Positions 23,561 through 32,277 are shown, numbered from the stretch's first letter. The stretch: DNA of 64,000 bases from Sebaldella sp. S0638 (GCF_024158605.1 NZ_JAMZGM010000010.1:1-64000), one strand, 5' to 3'. Notes: generated by a model not told the origin, from the sequence alone. Numbers and translations are program-made.

Positions 23561-24239
23561 TCTTTATCTCCTTTTCTGCTTGAGATTTCTCCAGATAATA
23601 TGGTTTCAGACTGTAAATGTCTGTTACTTCATAATTTTTTCTGATAAGTATTAATGTAGAAGCTTTTATTTTTATATTTGAATATAAGGGAAATTTTGCA
23701 TTTTCACCCAGTTTTGCAATGATCTTTTCTCTGTAATTAAAGGCTCCGTCTCCTGAAAAATAATATATACAGTTATCAGTATACAGTTTTTCCAAAAGTT
23801 CATCCAGTTTTATGACCTGATAGTCTTCTAAAAGCTCCAGACCATTTGGACCAGTTACTGATATTGAATAATATATTTTTTCTTTTCTTGAATCAATGAT
23901 AGAAACAACTTTCTCCCCCGGCACATTTACCTGATAAGCCAGTGCGTCAAGCTCATTCACAGGATAAACAGGAATCTTTTTTGCAAAAAACAAACCCATC
24001 ACAGTGGCTATTGCTATTCTAACTCCTGTAAAAGAACCCGGCCCTTTTGATACTGCCACCTCGTCAATATCTGATACTTTTTTCGACGTCCAGTCAAGCA
24101 GTTTGTCTATTTTATCCAGAAGTGTCGCCGAATGAGTCTTTTCTATATCTACGGTAATTTCACCCAGAAGTCCCTTTTCTTCATCATACAAAGCAATACT
24201 CCCTGTTTTTGTGGTAGCGCTAATTCCCAATATCAACAT
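23550..24239 (-). CDS. tsaB: tRNA t6A modification protein TsaB
   Basis: TsaB is the inactive ASKHA-fold paralogue that dimerises with TsaD to transfer threonylcarbamoyl to A37 of tRNA. Diagnostic parts are the start 'LILGISATTKTGSIALYD', 'THSATLLDKIDKLL' and the 'VSKGPGSFTGVRIAI' loop near residue 64. At 229 residues it matches the bacterial family. The gene overlaps both neighbours: tsaE upstream by about 20 bases and ftsY downstream by 11, indicating a tightly coupled operon. Confidence 0.93.
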   Translation of the reverse strand: MLILGISATTKTGSIALYDEEKGLLGEITVDIEKTHSATLLDKIDKLLDWTSKKVSDIDEVAVSKGPGSFTGVRIAIATVMGLFFAKKIPVYPVNELDALAYQVNVPGEKVVSIIDSRKEKIYYSISVTGPNGLELLEDYQVIKLDELLEKLYTDNCIYYFSGDGAFNYREKIIAKLGENAKFPLYSNIKIKASTLILIRKNYEVTDIYSLKPYYLEKSQAEKEIKNGT

Positions 24240-24672
24240 ATTTTTTTTCTCCGTTTATTATTTTATATACTGATACTTTTCTTGTACTTTCAGTATCATA
24301 AGCCAGTTCTACAAAAAGAGCATCTTCCGGAAGTTCTTCCTGTATTTTATCAGCCCATTCTATAATAGATATCCCGTCTCCGCCAAGATAATCTTCATAA
24401 CCTATATCATATATTTCCGCTGCTTCTTCCAGTCTGTATACATCAAAATGATACACTGGAATATCACCGGAATTATACTCTGTAACATAATTAAAAGTAG
24501 GACTTTTTACATTTTCCGTTATATTAAAATATCTGCATACAGTCTTGGTAAAAGTAGTCTTCCCTGTTCCCAGATCACCGATTAATGCAAGACTATCGCC
24601 TTTTTTCAATATCCGGGCAGTATTTTCTGCAAGTTTATCCAGCTCTTCAAATGTCAAAACTCTACTTTTCAT
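24220..24672 (-). CDS. tsaE: tRNA t6A modification ATPase TsaE
   Basis: This P-loop ATPase is required for the TsaB-TsaD cycle. Walker A 'GDLGTGKTTF' lies near residue 34 and the family motif 'SPTFNYVTEY' near 58, with 'FDVYRL' following. ATG 24672 is chosen because GGGAG stands five bases ahead; the frame stays open six codons further, inside the rfaE2 gene. It overlaps the rfaE2 stop by about ten bases and tsaB by twenty. About 150 residues is the usual length. Confidence 0.93.
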   Translation of the reverse strand: MKSRVLTFEELDKLAENTARILKKGDSLALIGDLGTGKTTFTKTVCRYFNITENVKSPTFNYVTEYNSGDIPVYHFDVYRLEEAAEIYDIGYEDYLGGDGISIIEWADKIQEELPEDALFVELAYDTESTRKVSVYKIINGEKKYVDIGN

Positions 24673-25153
24673 TTTTACTCCCATAAACATCCAGTATTTT
24701 TTCTATTACTCCTGTAGTGGATTTATTATCAACAAAAGATAGAATTTCTACGACTCCGCCGTTTTTCTCCACTATCTCAGTTTCAGGAAGCTCTTCCTTT
24801 TTATAGTCTCCGCCCTTTATATGGACATCTGGTTTAATTCTCCCTATTATCTCCACAGGAGTTTTTTCATCAAAAATAACAGCATAATCCACAGGCTTCA
24901 GACCCAGTATCATTTTCGCCCTGTCTTGCTCGCTGTTTATCGGTCTTTTGTCGCCTTTATTTATCTTTACTGCTGAATCACTATTTATACCCACTATCAG
25001 AATGTCTCCGAATGATTTCGCTTCTTCCAGATATGTAAGATGCCCTACATGAAGTATATCAAATACACCGTTCGTAAAAACAACCTTTTTATCCTGTTTT
25101 TTCAAATCTGAAATAAACTTCCCTATATTCTCTCTGTCCAGTAAATTTCTCAT
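24662..25153 (-). CDS. rfaE2: D-glycero-beta-D-manno-heptose 1-phosphate adenylyltransferase
   Basis: This monofunctional nucleotidyltransferase (the C-terminal half of HldE in enteric bacteria) makes ADP-heptose for lipopolysaccharide inner core. The cytidylyltransferase-like signature 'TNGVFDILHVGHLTYL' (with HxGH) spans residues 27-42, and the 'KGGDYKKEELPETEIV' region specific to RfaE2 lies near residue 114. The 163 residues fit. The kinase half (RfaE1) is not in the window. Its presence, with lptD at 36 kb, supports an LPS-bearing outer membrane. Confidence 0.92.
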   Translation of the reverse strand: MRNLLDRENIGKFISDLKKQDKKVVFTNGVFDILHVGHLTYLEEAKSFGDILIVGINSDSAVKINKGDKRPINSEQDRAKMILGLKPVDYAVIFDEKTPVEIIGRIKPDVHIKGGDYKKEELPETEIVEKNGGVVEILSFVDNKSTTGVIEKILDVYGSKNEK

Positions 25154-25348
25154 TCTAACTCCTCTTTTTCAGTGTAATGTCGTTATTTTAGTATAGCATA
25201 TTTTTTTCAGAGATAATTATAAATTTTTATTATTTAATATGATTAATTTTTTATTATTTCTTTACAAATAGGTATGCACCAAAGGTTTGTCGGTTTTATA
25301 AAAAAACATTATTTTTTTCAGAATAAATTTCTTTTTTAGAAAACAGAC

Positions 25349-25377
25349 GAAAGGGACCAGAGTTTAGTCCCTTTTTT
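25349..25377. terminator. Terminator between upp and rfaE2
   Basis: A 7-bp stem AAGGGAC/GTCCCTT with a 9-base loop. The longest T run follows on the plus strand, but on the minus strand it stands directly downstream of upp, for which it is the likely terminator. Confidence 0.65.
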
Positions 25378-25424
25378 CCGTATATTTGTTTTCAATAAAT
25401 TTTGTATTTATTATTTAATCAATA

Positions 25425-26048
25425 TTATTTAGTTCCAAAAATTCTGTCTCCTGCGTCTCCAAGTCCTGGATAGATATATGCATGTTCGTTTAATCCTTCA
25501 TCTATACATGCTGTATATATATCCACATCAGGATGCTTTTCCACTACTTTTGCTATTCCTTCCGGTGCAGCTATTATACATAAAAATGATATATTACTTA
25601 CACCAAGGTTTTTCAGATAATCTATAGTGTAGTTAACTGAGCCTCCTGTTGCCAGCATAGGATCTACCACAAGAACTTTGCTTTCTGCCACATTAGAAGG
25701 CATTTTCGCATAGTAATAAACAGGGTCAAGTGTTTCTTCATTTCTGTATACTCCTAAATGCCCTACTTTTGCCGTGGGAACAAACTGTAATATTCCTTCT
25801 ACCATTCCCAGCCCTGCTCTTAATATAGGTACCAAAGTTACCGGCTGGCTTAATACTTTTGTTGTTGTTTTCTGAAGCGGAGTTTCTGTTTCCACTTCCT
25901 TTACTTCTAAATCCTTTGTAGCTTCATAAGTCATTAAACCTGCTATTTCATTTAAGCTCTCTCTAAATAATTTAGTATCTGTATACTTATTTCTTAGATT
26001 CGTCAGTTTATGCTCTATTAACGGATGTTTTATTTCGATAACAGACAT
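25425..26048 (-). CDS. upp: Uracil phosphoribosyltransferase
   Basis: Upp salvages uracil with PRPP to UMP. The 207-residue product contains '[15 protein letters not shown]' at the start, '[13 protein letters not shown]' near residue 76 and the PRPP loop '[11 protein letters not shown]' near 125, followed by the C-terminal uracil-binding '[15 protein letters not shown]'. It lies downstream of rpmE2 behind its own spacer and terminator. The uracil permease gene uraA is at 39.7 kb. Confidence 0.96.
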   Translation of the reverse strand: MSVIEIKHPLIEHKLTNLRNKYTDTKLFRESLNEIAGLMTYEATKDLEVKEVETETPLQKTTTKVLSQPVTLVPILRAGLGMVEGILQFVPTAKVGHLGVYRNEETLDPVYYYAKMPSNVAESKVLVVDPMLATGGSVNYTIDYLKNLGVSNISFLCIIAAPEGIAKVVEKHPDVDIYTACIDEGLNEHAYIYPGLGDAGDRIFGTK

Positions 26049-26079
26049 TTATATTTCACTCCCTCATTGTATTTTCATA

Positions 26080-26120
26080 AAAAAAGCAGAGATTACTATT
26101 ACACCTAATAGCTCCCTCTG
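26080..26120 (-). terminator. Terminator of rpmE2
   Basis: An imperfect long stem with CAGAG/CTCTG at the base, followed on the minus strand by seven Ts, immediately after the ribosomal protein gene. Confidence 0.65.
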
Positions 26121-26124
26121 TTTA

Positions 26125-26367
26125 TTATAAATTATATTTTTTCTTAAATTTATCAACTCTTCCAGTTTCATCAACAAATTTAGATTTTCCTGTATAGAAC
26201 GGATGTGATGTAGAACTTGTAGCAACTTTAACAACTGGGTATTCTTTCCCATCTTCCCAAACAGTTGTTTCTCTTGTCGCTTTTGTCGACTTTGTTAAAA
26301 ACTTAAATCCATTACTAGTATCTTCAAAAACCACTAATCTGTAATCTGGATGTATATCTTTTCTCAT
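26125..26367 (-). CDS. rpmE2: Ribosomal protein L31, type B
   Basis: The 80-residue product starts '[20 protein letters not shown]' and ends '[20 protein letters not shown]' in the manner of L31. It lacks the four zinc-binding cysteines of type A, so it is the zinc-free type B form often used under zinc limitation. ATG 26367 is chosen because AAGGAG precedes it; the frame is open for seven codons further. No Zur box could be identified by eye. Whether a second, zinc-binding L31 exists elsewhere is unknown. Confidence 0.93.
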   Translation of the reverse strand: MRKDIHPDYRLVVFEDTSNGFKFLTKSTKATRETTVWEDGKEYPVVKVATSSTSHPFYTGKSKFVDETGRVDKFKKKYNL

Positions 26368-26412
26368 CCTGGTACTCCTTTCCAACATTTTAAAATTTTC
26401 ATAGTTCGTATT

Positions 26413-26441
26413 ATTGTATCATATGTTTTTTTTTTTTTCAA
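26413..26441 (-). promoter_or_regulatory. Promoter of rpmE2
   Basis: TTGAAA (26436-26441) and TACAAT (26413-26418) on the minus strand with a 17-base spacer that includes most of a long A tract. Confidence 0.6.
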
Positions 26442-26535
26442 GGGATTTTGAAATATTTCAATATTAAAATTTCTTATTTTTTTGACTATTTATATTATAT
26501 ATTATTTCCCCTAAAACATTTATTTTTTCTAATAC

Positions 26536-26559
26536 TAAAAGAGGGTGCGAATTGCACCC
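26536..26559 (-). terminator. Terminator of the cyclophilin gene
   Basis: GGGTGC/GCACCC stem with a 5-base loop, followed on the minus strand by TCTTTTAG, shortly after the stop codon. Confidence 0.7.
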
Positions 26560-26566
26560 TGTATAT

Positions 26567-27178
26567 TTATTGTTGTCTAAATTTTGCATTTAGTGCGGCA
26601 TTCCATTCATCCAGCTGATTCGAATAAAGCATCAGGAATTCCTCATAGTCTTTTCCTCTTATTTCTATACTGTTAATTACATCACCCTGTCTTATTGTTT
26701 TCAAAACACTTAAGTCAGCTCTTGTCTTCAGTTCACCAAAAATAGTATATTTTCCGTTTAACTGATCTAACGGGTTTATTGTAAGAAAAAACTGTGATCC
26801 ATTTGTATCAGGCCCGGAATTCGCCATAGCAAGCATTCCCGGATCATCGAAATTCAGCCACTTTACTATTTCATCATTAAATGTATAACCAGGACCACCT
26901 GTTCCGTCACCATTCGGGTCTCCGCCCTGAACAAGTGTGTTCGGCAATACTCTGTGAAATGTCAGCCCGTTATAAAATCCTCTTCTTGAAAGATTTACAA
27001 AGTTTAACACTGTAAGAGGGGCTGCCTCAGGATATAAAAATACGTTTATGTCACCTTTGTTTGTTCTTATTGTCGCTTCTAAGCTATAATTTTTTGGTTT
27101 GTTGCTTTTAAACCAACCGAATGAAAAGCTGGACATTGAAAGCATAACTAATGTAAGTAGCACTAAGATTTTTTTCAT
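26567..27178 (-). CDS. Secreted cyclophilin-type peptidyl-prolyl isomerase
   Basis: Cyclophilins accelerate proline isomerisation during protein folding. A signal peptide (MKKILVLLTLVMLSMSSFSF) sends this one to the periplasm. The domain holds the catalytic 'FHRVLPNTLVQGGDPNGDG' region near residue 73 and 'MANSGPDTNGSQFFLT' near 117. It carries a C-terminal extension of about 35 residues beyond the domain ending. It forms an operon with the upstream hypothetical gene (20 bases). A role in folding outer membrane proteins is an inference. Confidence 0.92.
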   Translation of the reverse strand: MKKILVLLTLVMLSMSSFSFGWFKSNKPKNYSLEATIRTNKGDINVFLYPEAAPLTVLNFVNLSRRGFYNGLTFHRVLPNTLVQGGDPNGDGTGGPGYTFNDEIVKWLNFDDPGMLAMANSGPDTNGSQFFLTINPLDQLNGKYTIFGELKTRADLSVLKTIRQGDVINSIEIRGKDYEEFLMLYSNQLDEWNAALNAKFRQQ

Positions 27179-27198
27179 TTTCTTTTTCCTCCTAAAAA

Positions 27199-27549
27199 CT
27201 AATTTTTATGGTTTTGTTCTATAATTTTCTCCACGTTAACCTCTAAGTTGTAGTCGAATTCATAAATTTTGAAATCAAATTCTTCTATTTCATAATCGTA
27301 TCTGGCAATACTTTTTTTTGAAAAGAAATTATCAAAAATTACTACTATCAAAGTATCATTTCCTTTCAAATCCCTGGCATTTACTATTTTCAAATATCTA
27401 TCCTTATTTATATTAAAGGTTTCCTTTAGTACCGCAAGAAATCTGTCTCTGTTTTTTATTTCGTAATATAGGTTTTTCACTATCTCCGGAAGTTTTATGC
27501 CAAAAAGAATTTCCGGTTCTTCCTTCTTTTGAAATTTTATTACTGCCAT
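27199..27549 (-). CDS. Hypothetical protein (116 aa)
   Basis: No family is recognised. The protein is soluble, acidic and rich in Asp, Glu, Tyr and Lys, without signal peptide or membrane segment. It begins 'MAVIKFQKKEEPEILFG' and ends with alternating 'YEIEEFDFKIYEFDYN', suggesting beta strands. ATG 27549 has GGAGAG at correct spacing; the frame extends four codons upstream. It is the first gene of a two-gene operon with the secreted cyclophilin. Confidence 0.65.
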   Translation of the reverse strand: MAVIKFQKKEEPEILFGIKLPEIVKNLYYEIKNRDRFLAVLKETFNINKDRYLKIVNARDLKGNDTLIVVIFDNFFSKKSIARYDYEIEEFDFKIYEFDYNLEVNVEKIIEQNHKN

Positions 27550-27561
27550 TTTTCTCTCCAT

Positions 27562-27893
27562 GCATTTTTTATAAATGATAACATATTAACAGGCAAATTT
27601 CAATTTTTATCGTCACTCACAGTGATAAAATTTATTTTATAGTTATTTTCCATCTGTAAATCAGATAATATATACTATTCACTGACTTTTTATTTCAGCT
27701 TTTACCTATTGGAATTTTTTATAAAAATAAAATCAAATTCACTTTTTTATTATTTATTTTTTATCATCATTTTATTATCTCATATTTTTGTGAATCATGT
27801 GTGAACTTTTTTATTTTTTTCTTCTTACTAAACTATATAATTCTTTTTATTCGGCTCTTATAACATATTAATTATTAAATTTGAATTTTTAAC
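27562..27893. other. AT-rich divergent intergenic region
   Basis: The region lies between divergent genes. It carries an imperfect inverted repeat TTTTATCGTCACT-cac-AGTGATAAAA at 27606-27630, a possible operator or hairpin ahead of the minus-strand operon. No gene was recognised. Confidence 0.4.
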
Positions 27894-27921
27894 TTTACAA
27901 AATTAAAAATATCTATATAAT
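27894..27921 (+). promoter_or_regulatory. Promoter of the HTH/coiled-coil gene
   Basis: TTTACA (27894-27899) and TATAAT (27916-27921) with a 16-base spacer, 31 bases ahead of the proposed start codon. Confidence 0.6.
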
Positions 27922-27952
27922 AATAGTGTATAAGTTTTGAGGGGTGATATGT

Positions 27953-28537
27953 TTGAAATTAACAGTCAAGGAATATATGAGCTCGCGTAAAGTCTCGCGT
28001 AGAACTATTTATAACAGAATTGAAAATAATCAGCTTACCACTATCAAGGAGAACAATAAACTCTATATAATCGAAGAAAATCTTGGTACTAAAAAAAGCG
28101 GCATTACGAAAAATCAGGTCTCTAACTCGTTAGAAGTTAATTCCAAGCTTCTTAAGGAGATTCAAAAGGAAATTAACAACCTGATTATGCTTACCAACGA
28201 ATTTGATTATAAACTCATAAGAGAAAGACTTGTATCTCTTGATAACGCTAACATTAACGTATTTAATAAACTGGACACAATAAGCAAATATAAAATCGAT
28301 GAGAATTTCGGTCTTATTTTATCCCAGCTTGAAAAAAGTGTAAATACCGGCGAAATTCTGAGTAAAAAAGTAAATGACATCGAAGAGAGAATGAATATGC
28401 TTGAGCAGAAATTCGAGCTTATTTATGAACACGTAGTTGATTTTTCGGAAAAATTCAGTATTCTGTTCAGTGACAGATTTGGTGAAAAAACAGAAAGAGA
28501 AAAAAAGAAACTCATTAATATATTCAATAAAAAATAA
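27953..28537 (+). CDS. DNA-binding/coiled-coil protein with MerR-like helix-turn-helix
   Basis: The N-terminal 40 residues 'LTVKEYMSSRKVSRRTIYNR' then 'IENNQLTTIKENNKLYII' have the helix-turn-helix plus wing pattern of MerR/excisionase-type DNA-binding domains. The remaining 150 residues are predicted coiled coil with no effector domain. The start is probably TTG 27953, because GAGGGG is correctly spaced; a GTG at 27944 lies inside that ribosome site. The combination recalls proteins that act in plasmid partition or replication, or structural DNA-binding proteins, but no specific family is claimed. It is the only plus-strand gene between 0.8 and 39 kb, bounded by its own promoter and a bidirectional terminator. 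Confidence 0.7.
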   Translation: MKLTVKEYMSSRKVSRRTIYNRIENNQLTTIKENNKLYIIEENLGTKKSGITKNQVSNSLEVNSKLLKEIQKEINNLIMLTNEFDYKLIRERLVSLDNANINVFNKLDTISKYKIDENFGLILSQLEKSVNTGEILSKKVNDIEERMNMLEQKFELIYEHVVDFSEKFSILFSDRFGEKTEREKKKLINIFNKK

Positions 28538-28560
28538 GGGCATAATACCCTTATTTTTTT
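28529..28560. terminator. Bidirectional terminator between convergent genes
   Basis: A perfect 10-bp stem AAAATAAGGG/CCCTTATTTT with a 7-base loop and a T run on either strand. Confidence 0.85.
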
Positions 28561-28565
28561 ATATT

Positions 28566-29197
28566 TTAGTCATTCCAGTATATCAAATACAATTTGAGCT
28601 TATTTTTTTCAAATTTAAATTCATATGCTGTTCCTCCGTCTCCTTCAGGCTCTTTCGGGGTAAGCTTGTTAGGCGTCCAGTATTCTATTGCAAATAATCC
28701 TTCATCGGCATACTGGAGTTCCACACGATCATCCCATATACGCCCTGTTTCAAGATATTTTTTTGTGTTTTTTTCCATATAATAATATGATGACATATGA
28801 GCATCAAAATAATATTTTCTTTTTTTATCTTCTTCTGTTGCGTTATTTTTAAAATAATTTGTTATTTTTCCTGAGTTTGGATCTACTTTTATATATAACA
28901 GCGGCTTTAGATTATCAAATATTCTTTCTTTATATTTTTCCATATCTTTCGCAGTCATAGCTTTCTTTCCGTACTCGTATTCTTCCGGTACATTCCCCAT
29001 CTCGTCGGTTATCAATGCTGTCAGTTCTTTTGTAGGGAGTTCCGTCATTGCTATTATCGTTTTTATATCTTTATTTTCCAAAGCCTGCTGAAAAACATAA
29101 AACTGTTTCACCATTTCTTTCTTTTCTTCCTGTGTAAATGTTCTGGCATTTATCAAAACTGACATTAATATTGTAAGTAATATTATAAGTTTTTCAT
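28566..29197 (-). pseudogene. Secreted paralogue family member 1, frameshifted in signal peptide
   Basis: The gene is intact from an internal ATG at 29165. Its proper start, ATG at 29197 behind GAGGGG, is thrown out of frame by a run of five A (29190-29194). One more A would restore a signal peptide starting MKKLIILLTILMSVLINA and join smoothly to 'RTFTQEEKKEMVKQF'. The mature part is about 190 residues and matches the two neighbours at 29.3 and 30.0 kb, with 'NATEEDKKRKYYFD' and 'LRIWD'-type segments. The family is not recognised. The short tract could be phase-variable, a true mutation or a sequence error. Confidence 0.75.
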
Positions 29198-29223
29198 ATT
29201 TCCCCTCATTTCATGTGTTTTTT

Positions 29224-29285
29224 TATATTATTCCGGCGTTTATCCCGAACTTGATTCAAGACTCTTTAGTCTGAATCCGGTATTT
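29224..29285. repeat. G+C-richer imperfect palindrome between paralogous genes
   Basis: The segment holds nested inverted repeats. GATTCAAGACT pairs with AGTCTGAATC around CTTT, and the outer CCGG elements lie on both sides with a CCCGAACTTGATTC-like segment. Base composition is clearly richer in G+C than the surroundings, and the pattern recalls dispersed REP-like elements. Only one copy was found in the window. Confidence 0.45.
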
Positions 29286-29326
29286 TTCAATCTTAACTAT
29301 ACTCTCCGCTTTTTTCCACAGTGAAA

Positions 29327-29968
29327 TTAATCATTCACATACAAATCCTGAAGTCTCAGCTTATTCTCCTTAAAACTAAACACATATACAAAACCGCTTC
29401 CCATAAAGGAATCTTCCGGAGTAAGCTTATTCTGCCACAAATAATCCAGAACATATAAACCATCCTCCATAAATTCCAGATCTGTCCGATTATCCCATAT
29501 ACGCAGATTTTCCAGATATACCTTTTCTTTTTTGGAATTATAATAGTAATAACAATCTCTGCTTCTGTCAAAGAAATATTTTTTCTTTTTATCCTCTTCT
29601 GTTGCATTGTCTACAAAATAATTTTCTACTTTTCCTTTATCCAAATCTACTTTTATATCATTAAGAACTTCCAAATCTTCAAATATTTCCGCACTATGTC
29701 TTCTGAGCATTTTTTCAGTGACTATTATTCCCTCCCGATCCCTTGTTATTTCTTTTTCTTCTTCAGCAGTAAACGGTCCCATTATCAGAAGAAAACCACG
29801 TATATCCGGAAATTCCAGCATAGAAATAAAACCATCAATATCTTTATTTTTCACTATATTCTGAAATTCCACAAACTGCCTTAACATTTCCTGCTTTTCT
29901 GCTTTTGTCGGAGTTTTTGCACTTATCATTACTGTGAACAAAAGCATGATTAATATAACTTTCTTCAT
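29327..29968 (-). CDS. Secreted paralogue family member 2
   Basis: ATG 29968 is preferred (GGAG ahead, then MKKVILIMLLFTVMISA, a signal peptide); the frame stays open 57 codons further without a ribosome site. After cleavage the protein begins 'KTPTKAEKQEMLRQFVEFQ', the family hallmark, and is about 195 residues. It contains 'DNATEEDKKKKYFFD' and 'LRIWDNRTDLEFMEDGLY' like the frameshifted neighbour, and ends in a beta-rich segment 'FSFKENKLRLQDLYVND'. Function unknown; an envelope or periplasmic location follows from the signal peptide. Confidence 0.75.
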   Translation of the reverse strand: MKKVILIMLLFTVMISAKTPTKAEKQEMLRQFVEFQNIVKNKDIDGFISMLEFPDIRGFLLIMGPFTAEEEKEITRDREGIIVTEKMLRRHSAEIFEDLEVLNDIKVDLDKGKVENYFVDNATEEDKKKKYFFDRSRDCYYYYNSKKEKVYLENLRIWDNRTDLEFMEDGLYVLDYLWQNKLTPEDSFMGSGFVYVFSFKENKLRLQDLYVND

Positions 29969-30038
29969 CTTTCCAACTCCTATAGTATATATTTTTTGTT
30001 TGTAACTTTTTCTCTTCTTATTCGATAAATTTCTGAAA

Positions 30039-30524
30039 TTACCATTTTCTTTCCACATCAAAAAGCTTGAGCTTATTTTTGTACATTTTAAATTTATACA
30101 TAATATAGCCCCCGCATCCGTTTGATTCTCCCGGTACAAATGTTCCTGTTATACGGAGTTCTTCTTCTTTAAAAGCTCCTGTATATTTCATATTACAGGC
30201 AAAACCTTTTTCCAGATAGTCTGAAACAGAATTATTCTCTGTATTTACTTTCATATACGTGATACTTTTAAATTCTTCCGTGACATCATCCACTTCTTCC
30301 AGAAAATCACTTTCTTTCATAGTTTCATCATAATCTCTTCCATGCTCCACAAGCAGTATGGGAAACTTGATCATACCTTTCAAAGTATTTCCGTCCTTAG
30401 CTTCCAAAGCTTTCTGAAAAACAGAAAACTGCTTTAACATCTCTTGTTTCTGAGAGTCTGTCAGTGTTTTCGCGCTTATTGCCATAGAAAATACTACTGC
30501 TAATAGTAATATAACTTTTTTCAT
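30039..30524 (-). CDS. Secreted paralogue family member 3
   Basis: ATG 30524 follows AAGGAG and gives the signal peptide MKKVILLLAVVFSMAISA. The mature part starts 'KTLTDSQKQEMLKQFSVFQ', the same opening as the two downstream genes, and ends 'MYKNKLKLFDVERKW', comparable to their 'FKENKLRL' ending. It is about 160 residues, shorter because the central segment 'NATEEDKK' is reduced. Three cysteines occur in the mature part. The three genes probably arose by tandem duplication. Function unknown. Confidence 0.75.
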   Translation of the reverse strand: MKKVILLLAVVFSMAISAKTLTDSQKQEMLKQFSVFQKALEAKDGNTLKGMIKFPILLVEHGRDYDETMKESDFLEEVDDVTEEFKSITYMKVNTENNSVSDYLEKGFACNMKYTGAFKEEELRITGTFVPGESNGCGGYIMYKFKMYKNKLKLFDVERKW

Positions 30525-30661
30525 TTTCACTCCTTTATTTTTTTATTATATTTAAAGAATTAAATATCTAAAAATTTAATATATACAAAATATTTCCAGC
30601 TAATAAAATCAGGACAGAAAAGCTCTTTCACTCTCCTGCCCTGAAAATCTGCTTTTAGTTT

Positions 30662-31984
30662 TTATAATAATTTACTTGCCAGTTCCGACACATCTGAACG
30701 TTCACCTTTTACAAGTGTCATATGACCTGCCAGCTGCTCTCCTTTCAGCCTTTCAGCCATATACGATAATCCATTGCTGTTTTCATTCAGATAAGGACTG
30801 TCTATCTGGAAAGGGTCACCGGTAAGCACTATCTTTGTATCTTTTCCTACTCTAGTTATTATAGTTTTTATTTCATGCGGTGTAAGATTCTGAGCCTCGT
30901 CTATTATAATAAATCCCTGTGGAATAGACCTTCCTCTTATATATGTGAGTGGTTCCACTTTCAGAAGTCCCATACTTTCCAGTCCTATTATCACTTTTTC
31001 TGCATCGCTGCTGTTTGCAGGCTGTTTACTGCTAGCAAGGAATTCTATATTATCATAGATCGGGTGCATCCACGGACGCATTTTTTCCTTCTCGCTTCCC
31101 GGAAGATAACCTATATCTTTTCCCATTGGAATAACTGGTCTTGCTATAAATATTTTTTTATAAAGCTTTCTTTCTACGACCTGTTCCAGTGCAGATGCTA
31201 TTGCCAGAAGTGTTTTCCCTGTTCCTGCCACTCCCATCAGACTGACTATTTTTATTCTCTGATCCATTAATAATTCTATTGCTTCTTTTTGTTCTGTATT
31301 TCTTCCGTTAATTCCCCAGAGTGTAGACTCAGAAAATACAGTTTTTTCTATTTTTCCTCTTTCTTTCTTATAAATTCCCAGCACACTTTTTCCTGCACAT
31401 GTAAAATTAAACATCTCATTGGCAAGCGGCTCCTTATCAAGTAAAAGTGAATAGTTCACCACAGGAGCTTTATATATAAGGTCAAATTTACTGCTTTCCA
31501 GCTCCACTGTCCTGTTTCCTGAATAAAGAGTTACTATATCCAGTTTGTCTTTTACATAATCCATTGTTTCAAGCCCCAAAACATCAGCCTTTATTCTGAC
31601 ATTCATATCTTTGGATATAAGAACTACTTTTGTGTCTTTATTCTCATTTTTCTGCTTCAAAGCCATAGCTATTATCTTATTGTCAGCCAGTGTCTTGGAA
31701 AATGCATCAGGCAGATACTCAAGTTCGTGATCACCGAGAAGTATTCTGAATTCCCCGCCTTCTTCGTTTTTTATCCCGTTCGAAAGAGTTCCTTTTTCTC
31801 TAAGGGAATCTATATTTCTTGAAGCTTCTCTTGCAGATTTTCCCACATAATCATTATAGTTTTTCAATCTGTCTATTTCCTCTATTACGTAAATGGGAAT
31901 ATAAACATCATTATCCTTAAAGTCAAAAATACAGTTAGGATCATGTATTAATACATTTGTATCTAATATAAAGATTTTTTTCAT
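30662..31984 (-). CDS. PIN domain-PhoH ATPase (PhoL/YlaK type)
   Basis: An N-terminal PIN-like nuclease domain (residues 1-140, opening 'FILDTNVLIHDP' with the acidic residues in place) is fused to a PhoH-type RNA-associated P-loop ATPase with 'GVAGTGKTLLA' near residue 258 and Walker B 'GFIIIDEAQNL' near 358. At 440 residues it matches PIN-PhoH proteins, believed to couple RNA unwinding to cleavage. It stands alone between unrelated genes. Confidence 0.92.
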   Translation of the reverse strand: MKKIFILDTNVLIHDPNCIFDFKDNDVYIPIYVIEEIDRLKNYNDYVGKSAREASRNIDSLREKGTLSNGIKNEEGGEFRILLGDHELEYLPDAFSKTLADNKIIAMALKQKNENKDTKVVLISKDMNVRIKADVLGLETMDYVKDKLDIVTLYSGNRTVELESSKFDLIYKAPVVNYSLLLDKEPLANEMFNFTCAGKSVLGIYKKERGKIEKTVFSESTLWGINGRNTEQKEAIELLMDQRIKIVSLMGVAGTGKTLLAIASALEQVVERKLYKKIFIARPVIPMGKDIGYLPGSEKEKMRPWMHPIYDNIEFLASSKQPANSSDAEKVIIGLESMGLLKVEPLTYIRGRSIPQGFIIIDEAQNLTPHEIKTIITRVGKDTKIVLTGDPFQIDSPYLNENSNGLSYMAERLKGEQLAGHMTLVKGERSDVSELASKLL

Positions 31985-32277
31985 GCGTCTCTCCTTCTGC
32001 TTTAGAATTTGATCAGTGTATGCCCTCTGTTATACTGTCTGCTGTATAGCTGTAATCAAGTTAATATTAACATATGCTTTCTTTTTTATCAATACTTTTA
32101 GGCAAATACAATACTTTTTTTATTTCCTCTCTTTTAAGATTATTTCCTGCTAAAAACTTTGCATTATAAAATTACTATTCTTATATAAATTATAATAAAA
32201 TTACAGCCGCTTTTTCTGAATTAGATAATAATAATCCGGTTCTGTATTTTATCTATATTTTTACCTGAAATAATTCA
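31985..32277. other. Intergenic region upstream of the PhoH gene
   Basis: AT-rich. It includes repeated CTGT-rich text near 32025-32060 (a weak TTGATT/TATAAC minus-strand promoter for the PhoH gene, 19-base spacing). No gene seen. Confidence 0.4.
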
